Made by a program: the position numbers and the translations under genes
Shown: one piece after another, positions 44,582-54,076 of the stretch
How positions within the stretch are numbered: position 1 is the stretch's first letter
Layout of the letters: the number at the start of each line of letters is the position of its first letter
The notes under the pieces: generated by a model
The model's database searches: none
Told to the model about the DNA's origin: nothing
The model's input: only the letters and a program-made list of their open reading frames with translations
From: Paenibacillus sp. 481
GTDB lineage: Bacteria > Bacillota > Bacilli > Paenibacillales > Paenibacillaceae
Assembly: GCF_021223605.1 (NCBI RefSeq)
Contig: NZ_CP075175.1
Coordinates: 3,241,501 to 3,305,500, forward strand
Reading direction: 5' to 3'
DNA length: 64,000 nucleotides

Positions 44582-46501
44582 ATGAGCAAGACTAAACGTT
44601 TAATGCTGTTGCTCGGTCTTGATTTTGCTTTGGCAGGCTTTAGTGTATATTGGGCCTTTGTGTCTTTTTATGGGATAGACTTTTATAGAAGTCATTTGGT
44701 GGAGTATGTGAGCTTTGCATTCATTACGATGTGCCTTTCAGTGTGCTGTTTATACCGTTTTAAGTTGTATAACCGGGTATGGGAATACGCGAGCGTGTCT
44801 GAACTCATTTCCATTTTAAAGGCCGTGTTTGTTAGCGCAGCACTCTCTTATAGTTTGTCTTTGCTCGTGATGGAGCAGGCTGTATCGCTGCTGATAGCGT
44901 TAACGACATTGGAAACGCTTATCTTGACGATAGGTGGTACCCGCTTTATTTGGCGCATGGTTCGGTCGCGTATCGCACACAACATGCCGCAAGCACAGCC
45001 TTGTTATCGTGCGCTTATTGTTGGGGCAGGTCGTTGTGGAAGTATGGTTGCGAAGGAACTGCTCCAATGCCGCAGCAAAAATACGACGCCTGTCTGTTTC
45101 GTTGATGACGATATACGGAAGCACCGTTTAGAGGTTCACGGTATTCCGGTCGAGGGCGGACGGGCACTAATTCCTTATTTAGTTGAAAAATATGGCATCA
45201 CAGACATCGTTATCGCGATGCCCTCGGCAGCAAAGGCGGAAACGAATCACATCGTTGAAATTAGCAAACGAACGAAGGCAAGACTGCGGATCATTCCGAT
45301 CTTAAATGATCTGATTCAAGGAAAAGTTAAACTTCAGCATGTTCAGGACATTAACGTGGAAGATTTGCTAGGAAGAGAACCTGTATCGGTTCAATTGGAT
45401 CAAATCGCTACATACGTCACGGGAAAAACGGTGCTAGTCACGGGAGCGGGCGGTTCGATTGGCGCAGAGTTGTGCCGCCAAATTGCCTTATTCAAGCCGA
45501 GCCGTCTATTGTTGCTTGGGCACGGCGAGAACAGCATCCACTCCATTGAGGTGGAGCTACGGCAAAAATACGATCAGCTCGCGATTGACTCGCTGATTGC
45601 AGACGTCAAAGATAAAGAGCGAATGGACGAGTTGTTCGCTCACTATGCGCCGCAAGTTGTATTTCATGCCGCGGCACACAAGCATGTTCCGCTTATGGAG
45701 CGCAACCCGGCTGAAGCGGTAAAGAACAATGTGCTGGGCACCAAATGTGTGGCGGAATGCGCGCATCAGTATGGTGCAGAGCGCTTTGTGTACGTGTCGT
45801 CGGATAAGGCCGTGAATCCGACGAGTGTGATGGGGGCGACGAAGCGGGTCGCTGAAATGATCGTGCAAGGTTTAAGCACGCGCAGCAGCACGATGTTTGT
45901 TGCTGTTCGCTTCGGCAATGTGCTGGGCACGCGGGGGAGTGTTATCCCGCATTTTCAGCAGCAAATCATGCAGGGCGGACCGGTAACGGTCACCCATCAA
46001 GAGATGACGCGCTACTTTATGACGATACCAGAGGCGGTACAGCTCGTTATTCAAGCTGGCTCGTTAGCTAAAGGTGGCGAGCTGTTCGTGCTGGATATGG
46101 GCAAGCCTGTCAAAATCGTCGACTTGGCCACTAACTTGATCCGTTTGTCGGGCTTTGAGCCAAACGTCGATATTCCGATTGTTTTTTCCGGACTTCGTCC
46201 AGGCGAAAAATTGTATGAAGAGCTGCTAACCGAAGAAGAGGAGCTGTCATCTACGACGCACGATCGGATTTTTATCGGCAATCCGATGTTAATGCCTTCT
46301 CTTATGTTGGAGACAGGGCTGATGAACTTGGAGCGATCGTTGACAGATGATGCGGAGACGGTCAGAGAAGCGTTGCAGAAGTTGGTGCCAGCCTATTCAT
46401 GGCTGAAACCGATAACGGTGGCACCTGCTGCGCATGCCATAGCGTTCAATCCACACCGTTCATCATCGGATTGGCCGGAGAAGAAGTGGTCGCTCGTCTA
46501 A
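44582..46501 (+). CDS. Membrane UDP-sugar 4,6-dehydratase (CapD/EpsC/WbpM-like)
   Basis: ATG 44582 with AGGAAAGG upstream gives 639 residues; the open frame back to 44408 is unsupported. Four N-terminal helices (residues 1-140), a CoA-binding-like domain (RALIVGAGRCGSMVAKELL), then an SDR domain from about 280: VLVTGAGGSIGAELC, DVKDKERMDELF and PTSVMGATKRVAEM, where Tyr is replaced by Met as in this dehydratase family. It converts UDP-GlcNAc to a 4-keto-6-deoxy sugar at the membrane. Confidence 0.92.
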   Translation: MSKTKRLMLLLGLDFALAGFSVYWAFVSFYGIDFYRSHLVEYVSFAFITMCLSVCCLYRFKLYNRVWEYASVSELISILKAVFVSAALSYSLSLLVMEQAVSLLIALTTLETLILTIGGTRFIWRMVRSRIAHNMPQAQPCYRALIVGAGRCGSMVAKELLQCRSKNTTPVCFVDDDIRKHRLEVHGIPVEGGRALIPYLVEKYGITDIVIAMPSAAKAETNHIVEISKRTKARLRIIPILNDLIQGKVKLQHVQDINVEDLLGREPVSVQLDQIATYVTGKTVLVTGAGGSIGAELCRQIALFKPSRLLLLGHGENSIHSIEVELRQKYDQLAIDSLIADVKDKERMDELFAHYAPQVVFHAAAHKHVPLMERNPAEAVKNNVLGTKCVAECAHQYGAERFVYVSSDKAVNPTSVMGATKRVAEMIVQGLSTRSSTMFVAVRFGNVLGTRGSVIPHFQQQIMQGGPVTVTHQEMTRYFMTIPEAVQLVIQAGSLAKGGELFVLDMGKPVKIVDLATNLIRLSGFEPNVDIPIVFSGLRPGEKLYEELLTEEEELSSTTHDRIFIGNPMLMPSLMLETGLMNLERSLTDDAETVREALQKLVPAYSWLKPITVAPAAHAIAFNPHRSSSDWPEKKWSLV

Positions 46502-46574
46502 GGCGAAGCCGTGCTGACGAAATCAGCTGTCGTGTGTGCAACTGCGTCATTTCGCTATAGCACGAATGAGGGCA

Positions 46575-46672
46575 ACTGAACGCCAGTAACTGAACGTGAG
46601 AGACTGAACGCGAGCCACTGAATGTGAGCCACTGAATGAGGGCAACTGAACGAGGCCCACTGAAGGAGACGA
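46575..46672. repeat. Seven 14-bp tandem repeats
   Basis: Units ACTGAACGTGAGAG, ACTGAACGCGAGCC, ACTGAATGTGAGCC and four relatives follow one another without gaps. The last unit contains AAGGAG, the ribosome site of the flippase gene at 46680. Confidence 0.9.
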
Positions 46673-46679
46673 TACTCAA

Positions 46680-48011
46680 ATGAATGAGAACAGCAGCGAG
46701 TCGAGTCTGTCACGCGTACGCACGCGGCAATTGGCACACGCCCAGCGCAGACCTTCACTTGCGCGGCTGTTCTCTTGGACACTTATCGGCAACGTCATCT
46801 ATGCTGCTTGCCAATGGGGCATGCTCGTCGTGCTGGCCAAAGGCGGAACGGTACACGATGTAGGCCTATTCTCGTTAGCACTTGCGATAACAGCGCCGAT
46901 TTTTTTAATGAGCAACTTGCAGCTGCGGGGTATTTTGGCTACCGATGCGGAGCGAACGACAAGTATTGGTAGCTACGTCGGTTTACGATTGGGGATGACG
47001 ATGATTGCTGTCGCAGCTTCGATCGGGACAGCACTGCTAGCTCCAATCGATGAGACAACTTTCATCATTGTGCTGCTCGTTACGGTGTCAAAGGCAGCAG
47101 AATCGATGAGCGACATCATATATGGCTGGTGGCAGCAGCACGAGAAGATGGATTGGTGCTCGTTATCGCTGATGATGCGTGGAGTGTTGTCGCTAGTCGT
47201 GTTTGGAAGCTTTTATCAGACGACGGGCAGTTTGACGATTGCTCTAATCGGTTATGCCACAGTCTGGGTGTTGCTACTCTTGGTGTGGGATTGGCCGCTT
47301 GCGTGTCGATTACCACAGTTCGGGCTTACGCTGCAATGGCACGACTGGGGAAAATTAATTGTTGTCTGTTGGCCAATGGGGGCCGTCATGCTGCTTGTAT
47401 CGCTGCAAACGAATGTACCACGCTACGTCATTGCCCATTATTTCGGCAGCGAGGCGGTAGGCTATTTTTCGGCGCTTATGTACGTGCTCGTTGTAGGGAG
47501 TACAGTCGTGATCGCGCTCGGTCAGAGCGCAAGCCCACGAATTGCGCAAGCGCTGGCGAGCAGGGAACGAACGTCGCTAATTCAGCTGCTGCGTAAGTTA
47601 ATAGCTATCGTGCTAGTAGGTTCTATACTACTTATGTTAATAGGCATGATGTGGGGCAGAGGGCTGCTCCTCTTTTTATATAGTGCTGATTATGCCCAAT
47701 ATGAACTGCTATTGCTGCTGTTGTTGGTGGGGGCAACGGTAGGCTTTATTGCTTCTATATTCGGGTTTGTACTGACAGCAGCCCGTAAGTTCAGAAGTCA
47801 GTTGCTCATAAGTATGCTGGCTGTGGTTACAACTTGGCTCGTTCATATTGCACTCATTAAGCTTGGTCTTGGGCAAAATAGTGTGGCCTACGCGCTGATG
47901 GCGGCAAACGTTGTGCAGGCTGTTGGTTGTGGCAGTGTCGTGTTCAACATGCTGCGTCACATGGAGGCACCAAAAGGCAAGATCGAGCACGAAAGAGGAG
48001 TGTATGTATGA
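46680..48011 (+). CDS. Polysaccharide flippase (Wzx-like)
   Basis: 443 residues, about twelve hydrophobic helices, MATE/PST family; LFSWTLIGNVIYAACQWGMLVVLAKGG is typical of the first helix of O-antigen flippases. It transfers lipid-linked repeat units across the membrane. The ribosome site lies in the last 14-bp repeat. It overlaps the polymerase gene start by 4 bases (ATGA). Confidence 0.88.
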   Translation: MNENSSESSLSRVRTRQLAHAQRRPSLARLFSWTLIGNVIYAACQWGMLVVLAKGGTVHDVGLFSLALAITAPIFLMSNLQLRGILATDAERTTSIGSYVGLRLGMTMIAVAASIGTALLAPIDETTFIIVLLVTVSKAAESMSDIIYGWWQQHEKMDWCSLSLMMRGVLSLVVFGSFYQTTGSLTIALIGYATVWVLLLLVWDWPLACRLPQFGLTLQWHDWGKLIVVCWPMGAVMLLVSLQTNVPRYVIAHYFGSEAVGYFSALMYVLVVGSTVVIALGQSASPRIAQALASRERTSLIQLLRKLIAIVLVGSILLMLIGMMWGRGLLLFLYSADYAQYELLLLLLLVGATVGFIASIFGFVLTAARKFRSQLLISMLAVVTTWLVHIALIKLGLGQNSVAYALMAANVVQAVGCGSVVFNMLRHMEAPKGKIEHERGVYV

Positions 48012-49693
48012 AGCGAACGACTGTCGCCATCGGGAGTGGTGCTGTCCTGGCTACCCTGCTGCTTGGTCTGCTCTGCCTGTGGACATTGGAAGCTGAACCG
48101 TTGCTGTTCTATATCGTAATGATCGTGTTGCTCAATGTGTCATTCGGCATATGGTATGCGCGGCGTACAACGACACGTTCGTTTTTTAATAATATCGTGC
48201 TGTTGTTTTTATTTTTTTTTACCTTATATACGGTTGGGATGCCGCTCGATCATGTGTTGGGCTTGCTGCACACGTATTCGGAACAGAAGCTTGTTTACAA
48301 TTTGCAAATTTATTTTGCAGCTACGGTAAGTTTGCTGGTAGGGATGATGATTGCGAGTAGCATCAGGGGCAAAGGTGAAGAAAATGGAAGAGTTGAAGAT
48401 AGATCCAATGACAGAGGTAGAGGAAGAGCCAGAGATAGAGCCAATGGTAGTGGCAAAGATAATGAAAACGGCGGAGAAAAAGACAATGGCAAAGTAAAAG
48501 ACAACATAAGAGACAAAAACAACGGTGGAGACAAAGACAGCCGCAATGCTGACTCCGCATGGGAACAGACGCGGCTGTTTGTGCCGCAGCTATTTTGGCC
48601 CGCGCTCATCGTCTTATTTGGCGGAATTGTATTGCTCGCTATCGACCAGATTCGGCTCGGGGGGTTCAACGTAATCGGCGTAGCCAATCGGCTTAGCAAC
48701 TTTCAAGCGCAGCGTCAGCTGGAAGGGGTATCCATTCCTTGGAAAAATATTTTGACGAGCGCGTTGTTTATGCTCGCCCTCTCCATTCGCACACGGAAGC
48801 AATTGTGGTTGTTTATGGTCATTGCGGCGACGATTAGCTCTTTCTTTTTTGTGGGGCTCGGCAGTAGGAGCTTAATTTTTAATACGATGTTACCATGTAC
48901 GGCTGTGCTTATGAGTAAAGGGCTTGTTCGCATCAATCCCAAATTAAATGTGGGGCTGCTGCTCGTTATTTTGATTCTCATTTCACCACTATTCTCAAAT
49001 GTTCGGTTGTCGATCATTCACGATATCCCACTACAATCGATGACGAAACAAAATTGGGCCTTTTCCAACGGAGATACAGGCGCATCCTTTGTCGTCACCG
49101 CCAACATTACAGCTTATTCGGACTATCCGGCCGCAGATCCATCTTATTTAACTTCAACTGCTTATGCGTTGCCTTCCATCGTATACAAGACGCTATTTGG
49201 CCAAGATAAGCCACTAAATTTAGAGGATTGGTATGCGTGGTATTTTTACCCCTATATTTATGGCGAAGGCGGTGGGATGGGGTTCTCAGCTATTGCGCAG
49301 GCGTGGATGAATGGGGGGATCGGTGCTGTCATTACGGTGTATGCGCTGGTCGGCTATATGTTGGTGCGCATGTCGCGAGGTTATATGCTCCAGTATTTAT
49401 GTATGCCGCTCGTCATCTTGTTTCATCGTAGTGCGTTTCATCAGATTGCGATTGATCTGACTTACAACTTGTTGTTTGTGGGCATCATCTTGGTGATGGC
49501 TGCGTTCATGCAGAAGCAGGACAGTATAAGAAACAGGTTCAGAAACGGGAACAGGTACAGGTACAGGTGCAGGAGCGGAGTAACACATAGCGTCAAGCAT
49601 AGAGCGAAGCATTTGGTGGAAACGGCATTAAACATTGATTATGAAAAAAGAGGTGCAGCGCAGCATGAGCGAATCGAATATGAGCATAAGTGA
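48008..49693 (+). CDS. Oligosaccharide repeat-unit polymerase (Wzy-like)
   Basis: ATG 48008 overlaps the flippase stop and has GAGGAG upstream; the product is 561 residues. Many hydrophobic segments, with a large charged insert at about 125-180 made of Asn, Asp, Lys, Arg and Gly in a repetitive pattern (DRGRGRARDRANGSGKDNE) in a cytoplasmic or outer loop, and a basic tail (FRNGNRYRYRCRSG). Wzy joins repeat units. The family is assigned by topology and context, since Wzy proteins share few residues. Confidence 0.75.
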   Translation: MKRTTVAIGSGAVLATLLLGLLCLWTLEAEPLLFYIVMIVLLNVSFGIWYARRTTTRSFFNNIVLLFLFFFTLYTVGMPLDHVLGLLHTYSEQKLVYNLQIYFAATVSLLVGMMIASSIRGKGEENGRVEDRSNDRGRGRARDRANGSGKDNENGGEKDNGKVKDNIRDKNNGGDKDSRNADSAWEQTRLFVPQLFWPALIVLFGGIVLLAIDQIRLGGFNVIGVANRLSNFQAQRQLEGVSIPWKNILTSALFMLALSIRTRKQLWLFMVIAATISSFFFVGLGSRSLIFNTMLPCTAVLMSKGLVRINPKLNVGLLLVILILISPLFSNVRLSIIHDIPLQSMTKQNWAFSNGDTGASFVVTANITAYSDYPAADPSYLTSTAYALPSIVYKTLFGQDKPLNLEDWYAWYFYPYIYGEGGGMGFSAIAQAWMNGGIGAVITVYALVGYMLVRMSRGYMLQYLCMPLVILFHRSAFHQIAIDLTYNLLFVGIILVMAAFMQKQDSIRNRFRNGNRYRYRCRSGVTHSVKHRAKHLVETALNIDYEKRGAAQHERIEYEHK

Positions 49694-51299
49694 TAGAAGT
49701 CATAAAAGTGATGAGCATTTGAATATGAATCGTTGGCATGGCGAGCTTTGGAATGATGAGTGTTTGAATGACGAACGTTTGCGAGATGATCGGATGCAGC
49801 AAACTCGTTATATGGAACAGGCTGGACAAAAAGAAGCTCGGCCCCGCATCGCGTTCTTTATCACTTCACTAGCTGGTGGCGGTGCGGAAAAGGTAGTCAC
49901 GATGCTATTGCGCGGGCTTGATCCGGCACAGTATGAGTTGCATTTAATCGTAAATCGACTGGAGGGGCCCTATGTGCCCCTCCTTCCTTTTTATGTGCAG
50001 GTTACGGAATTGCAGTCTGCTCGTCTGCGCAGCGCTTTGCCGATTTTGGTGAAGCAGTTGAAGCGGATTCAGCCTCACGTTGTTGTGTCGCACATGTGGG
50101 AGAACAATGTGTTGGCGACATTAGCAAATATTTGGGGCGGATTCGGGTATGGTACTTTGCTCTGTGAGCATAGCGCGATCAGCTATCGACGTGCTTTAGG
50201 CACGGATGCGCTGCGCGGTTGGTGTTACCGTCGTTCGGATGCCGTTGTCGGCTGCTCCGAGCAGATGGGGATGGAACTGCACGAATGGTTAGGCATTCCA
50301 GATGAGCGCATTCAGGTTGTGCCTAATCCAATTATTGATCACGAGTTTGAGGCGCGTGCTGCTGAGCCTTGCTCGCACCAATGGCTTTCCCAGTTGTCCT
50401 TGGAACAGGAAATGTTCGAGCAGCAAGTAGGTCAACCAAAGGAGCGGTTCATGCTAGAGCATGGTGCTGAACGACGATTTTCGCCTGTACTTATTGGGGT
50501 AGGTCGTCTCGTACCTGAGAAGCGCTTTGACTTATTTATTACTGCGATCTCACGTGTGCGAGAGCTTCATCCCCATTGGGATGTGAGAGGCGTCATCGTG
50601 GGCGAAGGTGTACAGCGCAGACAGCTGGAAGATTTGAAAGATGCGCTGCGATTGCAGAACGTCGTCGATTTGCCTGGTTATGTTAGCAACCCACTCCCTT
50701 ATTTGCGGGCAGCTCATCTGTTTGTACAAACATCGGACGTTGAAGGGCTACCTACAGCGCTGGTTGAGGCTGTGGCTTGTGGGACTGATGTGGTGGCAAC
50801 TTGCACCGCGACTGGAACAGAAGAAGTGTTGTGCGGTGTGCATAACGCTGCGCTAGTTCCGTGCGGAAATATGGACGTCATTGTAAGCAAGTTGATCGAA
50901 ATGCTGGAGCGGCAAGAGCAACAGTGGTTGCAACGGTTTGAGCCGCAGCAGCTAGAGTTGAAGCTGGACATGGGGCTAGAAATGAAGCTAGGCGCAGAGA
51001 TAGGCATGAGGATAGGGATGGATCAAGGACAGGATCAAGTGCAGGAGCAGCAGAATGCTTCTCCGCGAGGGGGAGTCGCCATATTGGTACCGCAGCCCGA
51101 CGAACTTCATACAAGGCAAGTACCGTATAAATTGCCACTGGCCCAATCGGTGCATGCGTCACATTTGCAGCGCTTTACGTTAACAGAAGCAACTAATCGT
51201 TATGCAGAGCTCATTAATGAGGCGTTGGCGCGTAGAGGGTGGCATCACAATAGCGCGGGCAGTGAGGTGAACAACTGTGAAATTACTGTTCGCATATGA
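49665..51299 (+). CDS. GT4-type glycosyltransferase with long insertions
   Basis: I start at ATG 49665 (AGAGGTG 9 bases before), within the end of the polymerase gene; ATG 49641 is possible. The 544-residue product has a Met/Asn/Asp-rich N-terminal tail, the GT-B start RIAFFITSLAGGGAEKVVTMLLRG, the donor half GVGRLVPEKRFDLFI and SDVEGLPTALVEAVACGTDVVAT, and an inserted Leu/Gln/Glu/Met repetitive stretch at about 430-470 (KLDMGLEMKLGAEIGMRIGM). It adds a sugar to the lipid-linked unit. Confidence 0.85.
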   Translation: MSESNMSISDRSHKSDEHLNMNRWHGELWNDECLNDERLRDDRMQQTRYMEQAGQKEARPRIAFFITSLAGGGAEKVVTMLLRGLDPAQYELHLIVNRLEGPYVPLLPFYVQVTELQSARLRSALPILVKQLKRIQPHVVVSHMWENNVLATLANIWGGFGYGTLLCEHSAISYRRALGTDALRGWCYRRSDAVVGCSEQMGMELHEWLGIPDERIQVVPNPIIDHEFEARAAEPCSHQWLSQLSLEQEMFEQQVGQPKERFMLEHGAERRFSPVLIGVGRLVPEKRFDLFITAISRVRELHPHWDVRGVIVGEGVQRRQLEDLKDALRLQNVVDLPGYVSNPLPYLRAAHLFVQTSDVEGLPTALVEAVACGTDVVATCTATGTEEVLCGVHNAALVPCGNMDVIVSKLIEMLERQEQQWLQRFEPQQLELKLDMGLEMKLGAEIGMRIGMDQGQDQVQEQQNASPRGGVAILVPQPDELHTRQVPYKLPLAQSVHASHLQRFTLTEATNRYAELINEALARRGWHHNSAGSEVNNCEITVRI

Positions 51300-52530
51300 T
51301 GTCGCCATTGAGCATGATCGGGCAACGAACTCTTTTTATCATAATTACTTTGATTATGAGTTGTGGAGACGATATTTGGAAGTGTTTCAGCATGTTGAGG
51401 TGGCGTCAAGGCAACTGCATCGTACGGCAACTGATACGCTGCTGAATCAGAAACGCTCTAGCGGGCAAGGTGTCAGCTTCTGCGAGGTGCCTTCGCTGAG
51501 CAATCCGGTCGCTCTGTTGACCAAGCGAGCGGATGCGATTCGCATCCTATCACACAGCTTGTCCCAAGCGGATGTTCTTATTGCGCGCTTGCCGAGCGAA
51601 GTTGGAGCGGTCGCTATTCAGACCGCGCACAAGCTTGGTAAGCCATGGGCGGTGGAAGTCGTCGGCCACGCTTGGGATGCGCTTTGGAATTATGGCACAT
51701 GGCAAGGGAAAATATACGCTCCCATCATGACGTGGCGTACGAAGCGGCTTGTACAGCGTGCGCCATATGCGCTTTATGTGACGAATCAATTTTTACAGCG
51801 GCATTATCCTTGTAAGGGACATACGATTGGCTGCTCGGATGTGTTCATCCCAATGATGGATGATGCAGGTTGGGAGCGGCGGCTTGAGCGCATCGGCGGT
51901 CGCCATCGTTCGTACGATACATCTGAAATGCAGTCGATGCAGCCAATACGAATAGGTCTTATTGGTTCTATGGCAGCACGCTACAAAGGAATAGACACCG
52001 CCTTGCACGCACTTGCTATTTTGCATCGCGAGCGTGGTATTGACTCCGTTCCGATTCAATTGCGTGTGCTTGGTGAGGGGGATAGCTCCCCGTGGATAGC
52101 TTTAAGCCAAAAGTTAGGCGTCGAGTCGCAGGTGGAATTTTGTCCGCCTGTGCCAAGTGGGGCGGCGGTGTTCAACTGGCTGGACGACTTAGATATTTAT
52201 GTGCAGCCAAGCTATCAAGAGGGGCTGCCACGTGCACTTATTGAAGCGATGAGCAGAGGGTTGCCTGCTATCGGATCTACCGCAGGCGGTATACCAGAGC
52301 TGCTGGCGCCGGAGTGGATATTTCCGGCTGGCAACGCGCAGTTGCTTGCCGCAGCTTTGCGCCGGATGATTCGGAACGAAGCTACTCGGCTGCGTGTAGG
52401 GGAGTGTAATTTCATCGCAGCTAAACAGTATGCCAAAGAGAAATTGGATGCACGGCGCACTGCATTTTTGCGTGATTTTTGCTCCTTTGCAATGGGGAGT
52501 GCTCTATCGCCTCGAATCAGCCTTACTTAA
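51277..52530 (+). CDS. GT4-type glycosyltransferase
   Basis: GTG 51277 with GAGGTG 6 bases upstream; 417 residues; overlaps the previous gene by 23 bases. N-terminal domain LLFAYDVAIEHDRATNSFYHNYF; donor-domain motifs IGLIGSMAARYKGIDTALHAL and YVQPSYQEGLPRALIEAMSRGLPAIGSTAGGIPEL. It is a retaining glycosyltransferase of the EPS pathway; donor unknown. Confidence 0.88.
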   Translation: MKLLFAYDVAIEHDRATNSFYHNYFDYELWRRYLEVFQHVEVASRQLHRTATDTLLNQKRSSGQGVSFCEVPSLSNPVALLTKRADAIRILSHSLSQADVLIARLPSEVGAVAIQTAHKLGKPWAVEVVGHAWDALWNYGTWQGKIYAPIMTWRTKRLVQRAPYALYVTNQFLQRHYPCKGHTIGCSDVFIPMMDDAGWERRLERIGGRHRSYDTSEMQSMQPIRIGLIGSMAARYKGIDTALHALAILHRERGIDSVPIQLRVLGEGDSSPWIALSQKLGVESQVEFCPPVPSGAAVFNWLDDLDIYVQPSYQEGLPRALIEAMSRGLPAIGSTAGGIPELLAPEWIFPAGNAQLLAAALRRMIRNEATRLRVGECNFIAAKQYAKEKLDARRTAFLRDFCSFAMGSALSPRISLT

Positions 52531-52558
52531 ATAGTTGATAGGACCCGGGTTGGCATTT

Positions 52559-52740
52559 GATAGAACTAGACAGTTAGATAGAGCCAGTCAATTTGGTAGA
52601 GCTAGGCAGTTAGGTGGAACTAGACAATAGGATAGAGCGAGTCGATTCAATAGAGCTGGGCAGTTGAGTAGAACTAGACAGTTAGATAGAGCTAGTCAAT
52701 TCAATAGAACTAGGAAGTTGGATGGCGCTGGACAGTTTGT
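52559..52740. repeat. About ten imperfect 17-19-bp tandem repeats
   Basis: Units resemble GATAGAGCTAGTCAATTC and GTAGAACTAGACAGTTA. The array fills most of the 256-base gap before the next glycosyltransferase. It contains no gene. Confidence 0.85.
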
Positions 52741-52786
52741 AAGGAGACTCACGCAGGTTCGTGTAGGCTCAAGGAGGCAAGTGTGA

Positions 52787-54070
52787 ATGCCATTTTTTTC
52801 GAAGGTGACTGAATCCGCAATCCAAACTGCAATTGAACTGGGGATGAAACCGAAGATCAAGCCGGGAGTCAAGCCGTTGATCGAAATCACCAATCAAATC
52901 CGGCCACGTATCGTATTAGCCGTTACACTGCCGGAATGCGTTCTTTTTTTTGAAGGTCATATTCGTTATTTACGTGAGCAAGGTTATGAAGTCACCGTCG
53001 TATCCTGCGCTAGGCCGCAGGCCGAACTGCTGGAAGGCGCTTCGTTCGTGCAAATTCCGATGAAGCGATACATGTCTGTATTCCGCGATTTGGCCAGTCT
53101 GTGGCATGCATGTCGTGTGCTGCATGAGTTGAAGCCAGATATTATCAACGCTGGTACGCCTAAAGCAGGGCTAATTATGATGTTAGCCGGCTGGTTGTGT
53201 CGGGTTCCGCATCGGGTGTATACGTGTCACGGCTTGCGCTTGGAGACGATGAAAGGCTGGCGGCGAACCGTGCTGGCGTGGACCGAGCGTCTGTCAGCGC
53301 GCTGTGCGCATCGTGTTATCGCCGTGAGTGACAGCGTTCGAGCTGCACTGATTCATTTGCAACTGGCGCCAGTCAGCAAAGTCGAAGTACTCCATCATGG
53401 CAGTTGTAAAGGCGTGGAGGCTGCGCGTTATGCGCCGACGGCCGAAAGGTTGGCGGAAGCAGCGCAGCTGCGGCTGCAATGGGGCATTGAACTTGATGCC
53501 CCGGTCATCGGCTTTGTCGGGCGGCAAGCCCGTGATAAAGGAGTGGATTTGCTCGTAGAAGCCTTTCTAGCTGTTAAGCAACTTTATCCGCAAGCGATAT
53601 TGCTTATGCTAGGCAACGATGAAGAGACCGATCCGATCGAGGAACGGACGAAGCGAATCATTGCAACAGAACCGAGCATCAAAAATGTAGGCTTTATAAG
53701 CCAGATAGAGCCTTACTATACCGTTATGGATATGCTCGTTCATCCATCGTACCGTGAGGGCTTCGGTAACGTCATTTTGGAAGCGGGTGCGGCTGCACGG
53801 CCTGTGATCGTGTCCCGAGTCACGGGCTTGGTTGACTCCGTAAAGGAGCGAGTTACCGGCTTGTTTATTGAGCCTGGAAATGTTGCTCAATTGCAGGACG
53901 CGATGCTGGAACTGCTCCGCAACGCGGCGTACGCCAAGCAGCTTGGCGTAAACGGCCGCAGGCGTGTGCTGCGTGACTATCGACCCGCACATATCATTGC
54001 TGCTCACGAGCGATTGTATCAGCGCATGCTGTCACAATCGCGGCAGAACAAAGAGCGAGGGAGGCAATAA
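52787..54070 (+). CDS. GT4-type glycosyltransferase (EpsD/PssB-like)
   Basis: 427 residues. After a 38-residue basic tail the enzyme starts IVLAVTLPECVLFFEGHIRYLREQGYEVTVV. Other motifs are NAGTPKAGLIMMLAGWLCRVPHRVYTCHG and the donor site HPSYREGFGNVILEAGAAARPVIVSRVTGLVDSV. GGAGGC lies before ATG 52787. It adds another sugar to the chain. Confidence 0.88.
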   Translation: MPFFSKVTESAIQTAIELGMKPKIKPGVKPLIEITNQIRPRIVLAVTLPECVLFFEGHIRYLREQGYEVTVVSCARPQAELLEGASFVQIPMKRYMSVFRDLASLWHACRVLHELKPDIINAGTPKAGLIMMLAGWLCRVPHRVYTCHGLRLETMKGWRRTVLAWTERLSARCAHRVIAVSDSVRAALIHLQLAPVSKVEVLHHGSCKGVEAARYAPTAERLAEAAQLRLQWGIELDAPVIGFVGRQARDKGVDLLVEAFLAVKQLYPQAILLMLGNDEETDPIEERTKRIIATEPSIKNVGFISQIEPYYTVMDMLVHPSYREGFGNVILEAGAAARPVIVSRVTGLVDSVKERVTGLFIEPGNVAQLQDAMLELLRNAAYAKQLGVNGRRRVLRDYRPAHIIAAHERLYQRMLSQSRQNKERGRQ

Positions 54071-54076
54071 CGAGCA

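Noticed and set aside
47129-47596. 155-codon ORF inside the flippase gene
   Set aside because: It runs in another frame within a clear membrane protein gene and is rich in Arg and Cys without a pattern.
52559-52740. CRISPR array
   Set aside because: Units follow one another without spacers and are too degenerate.
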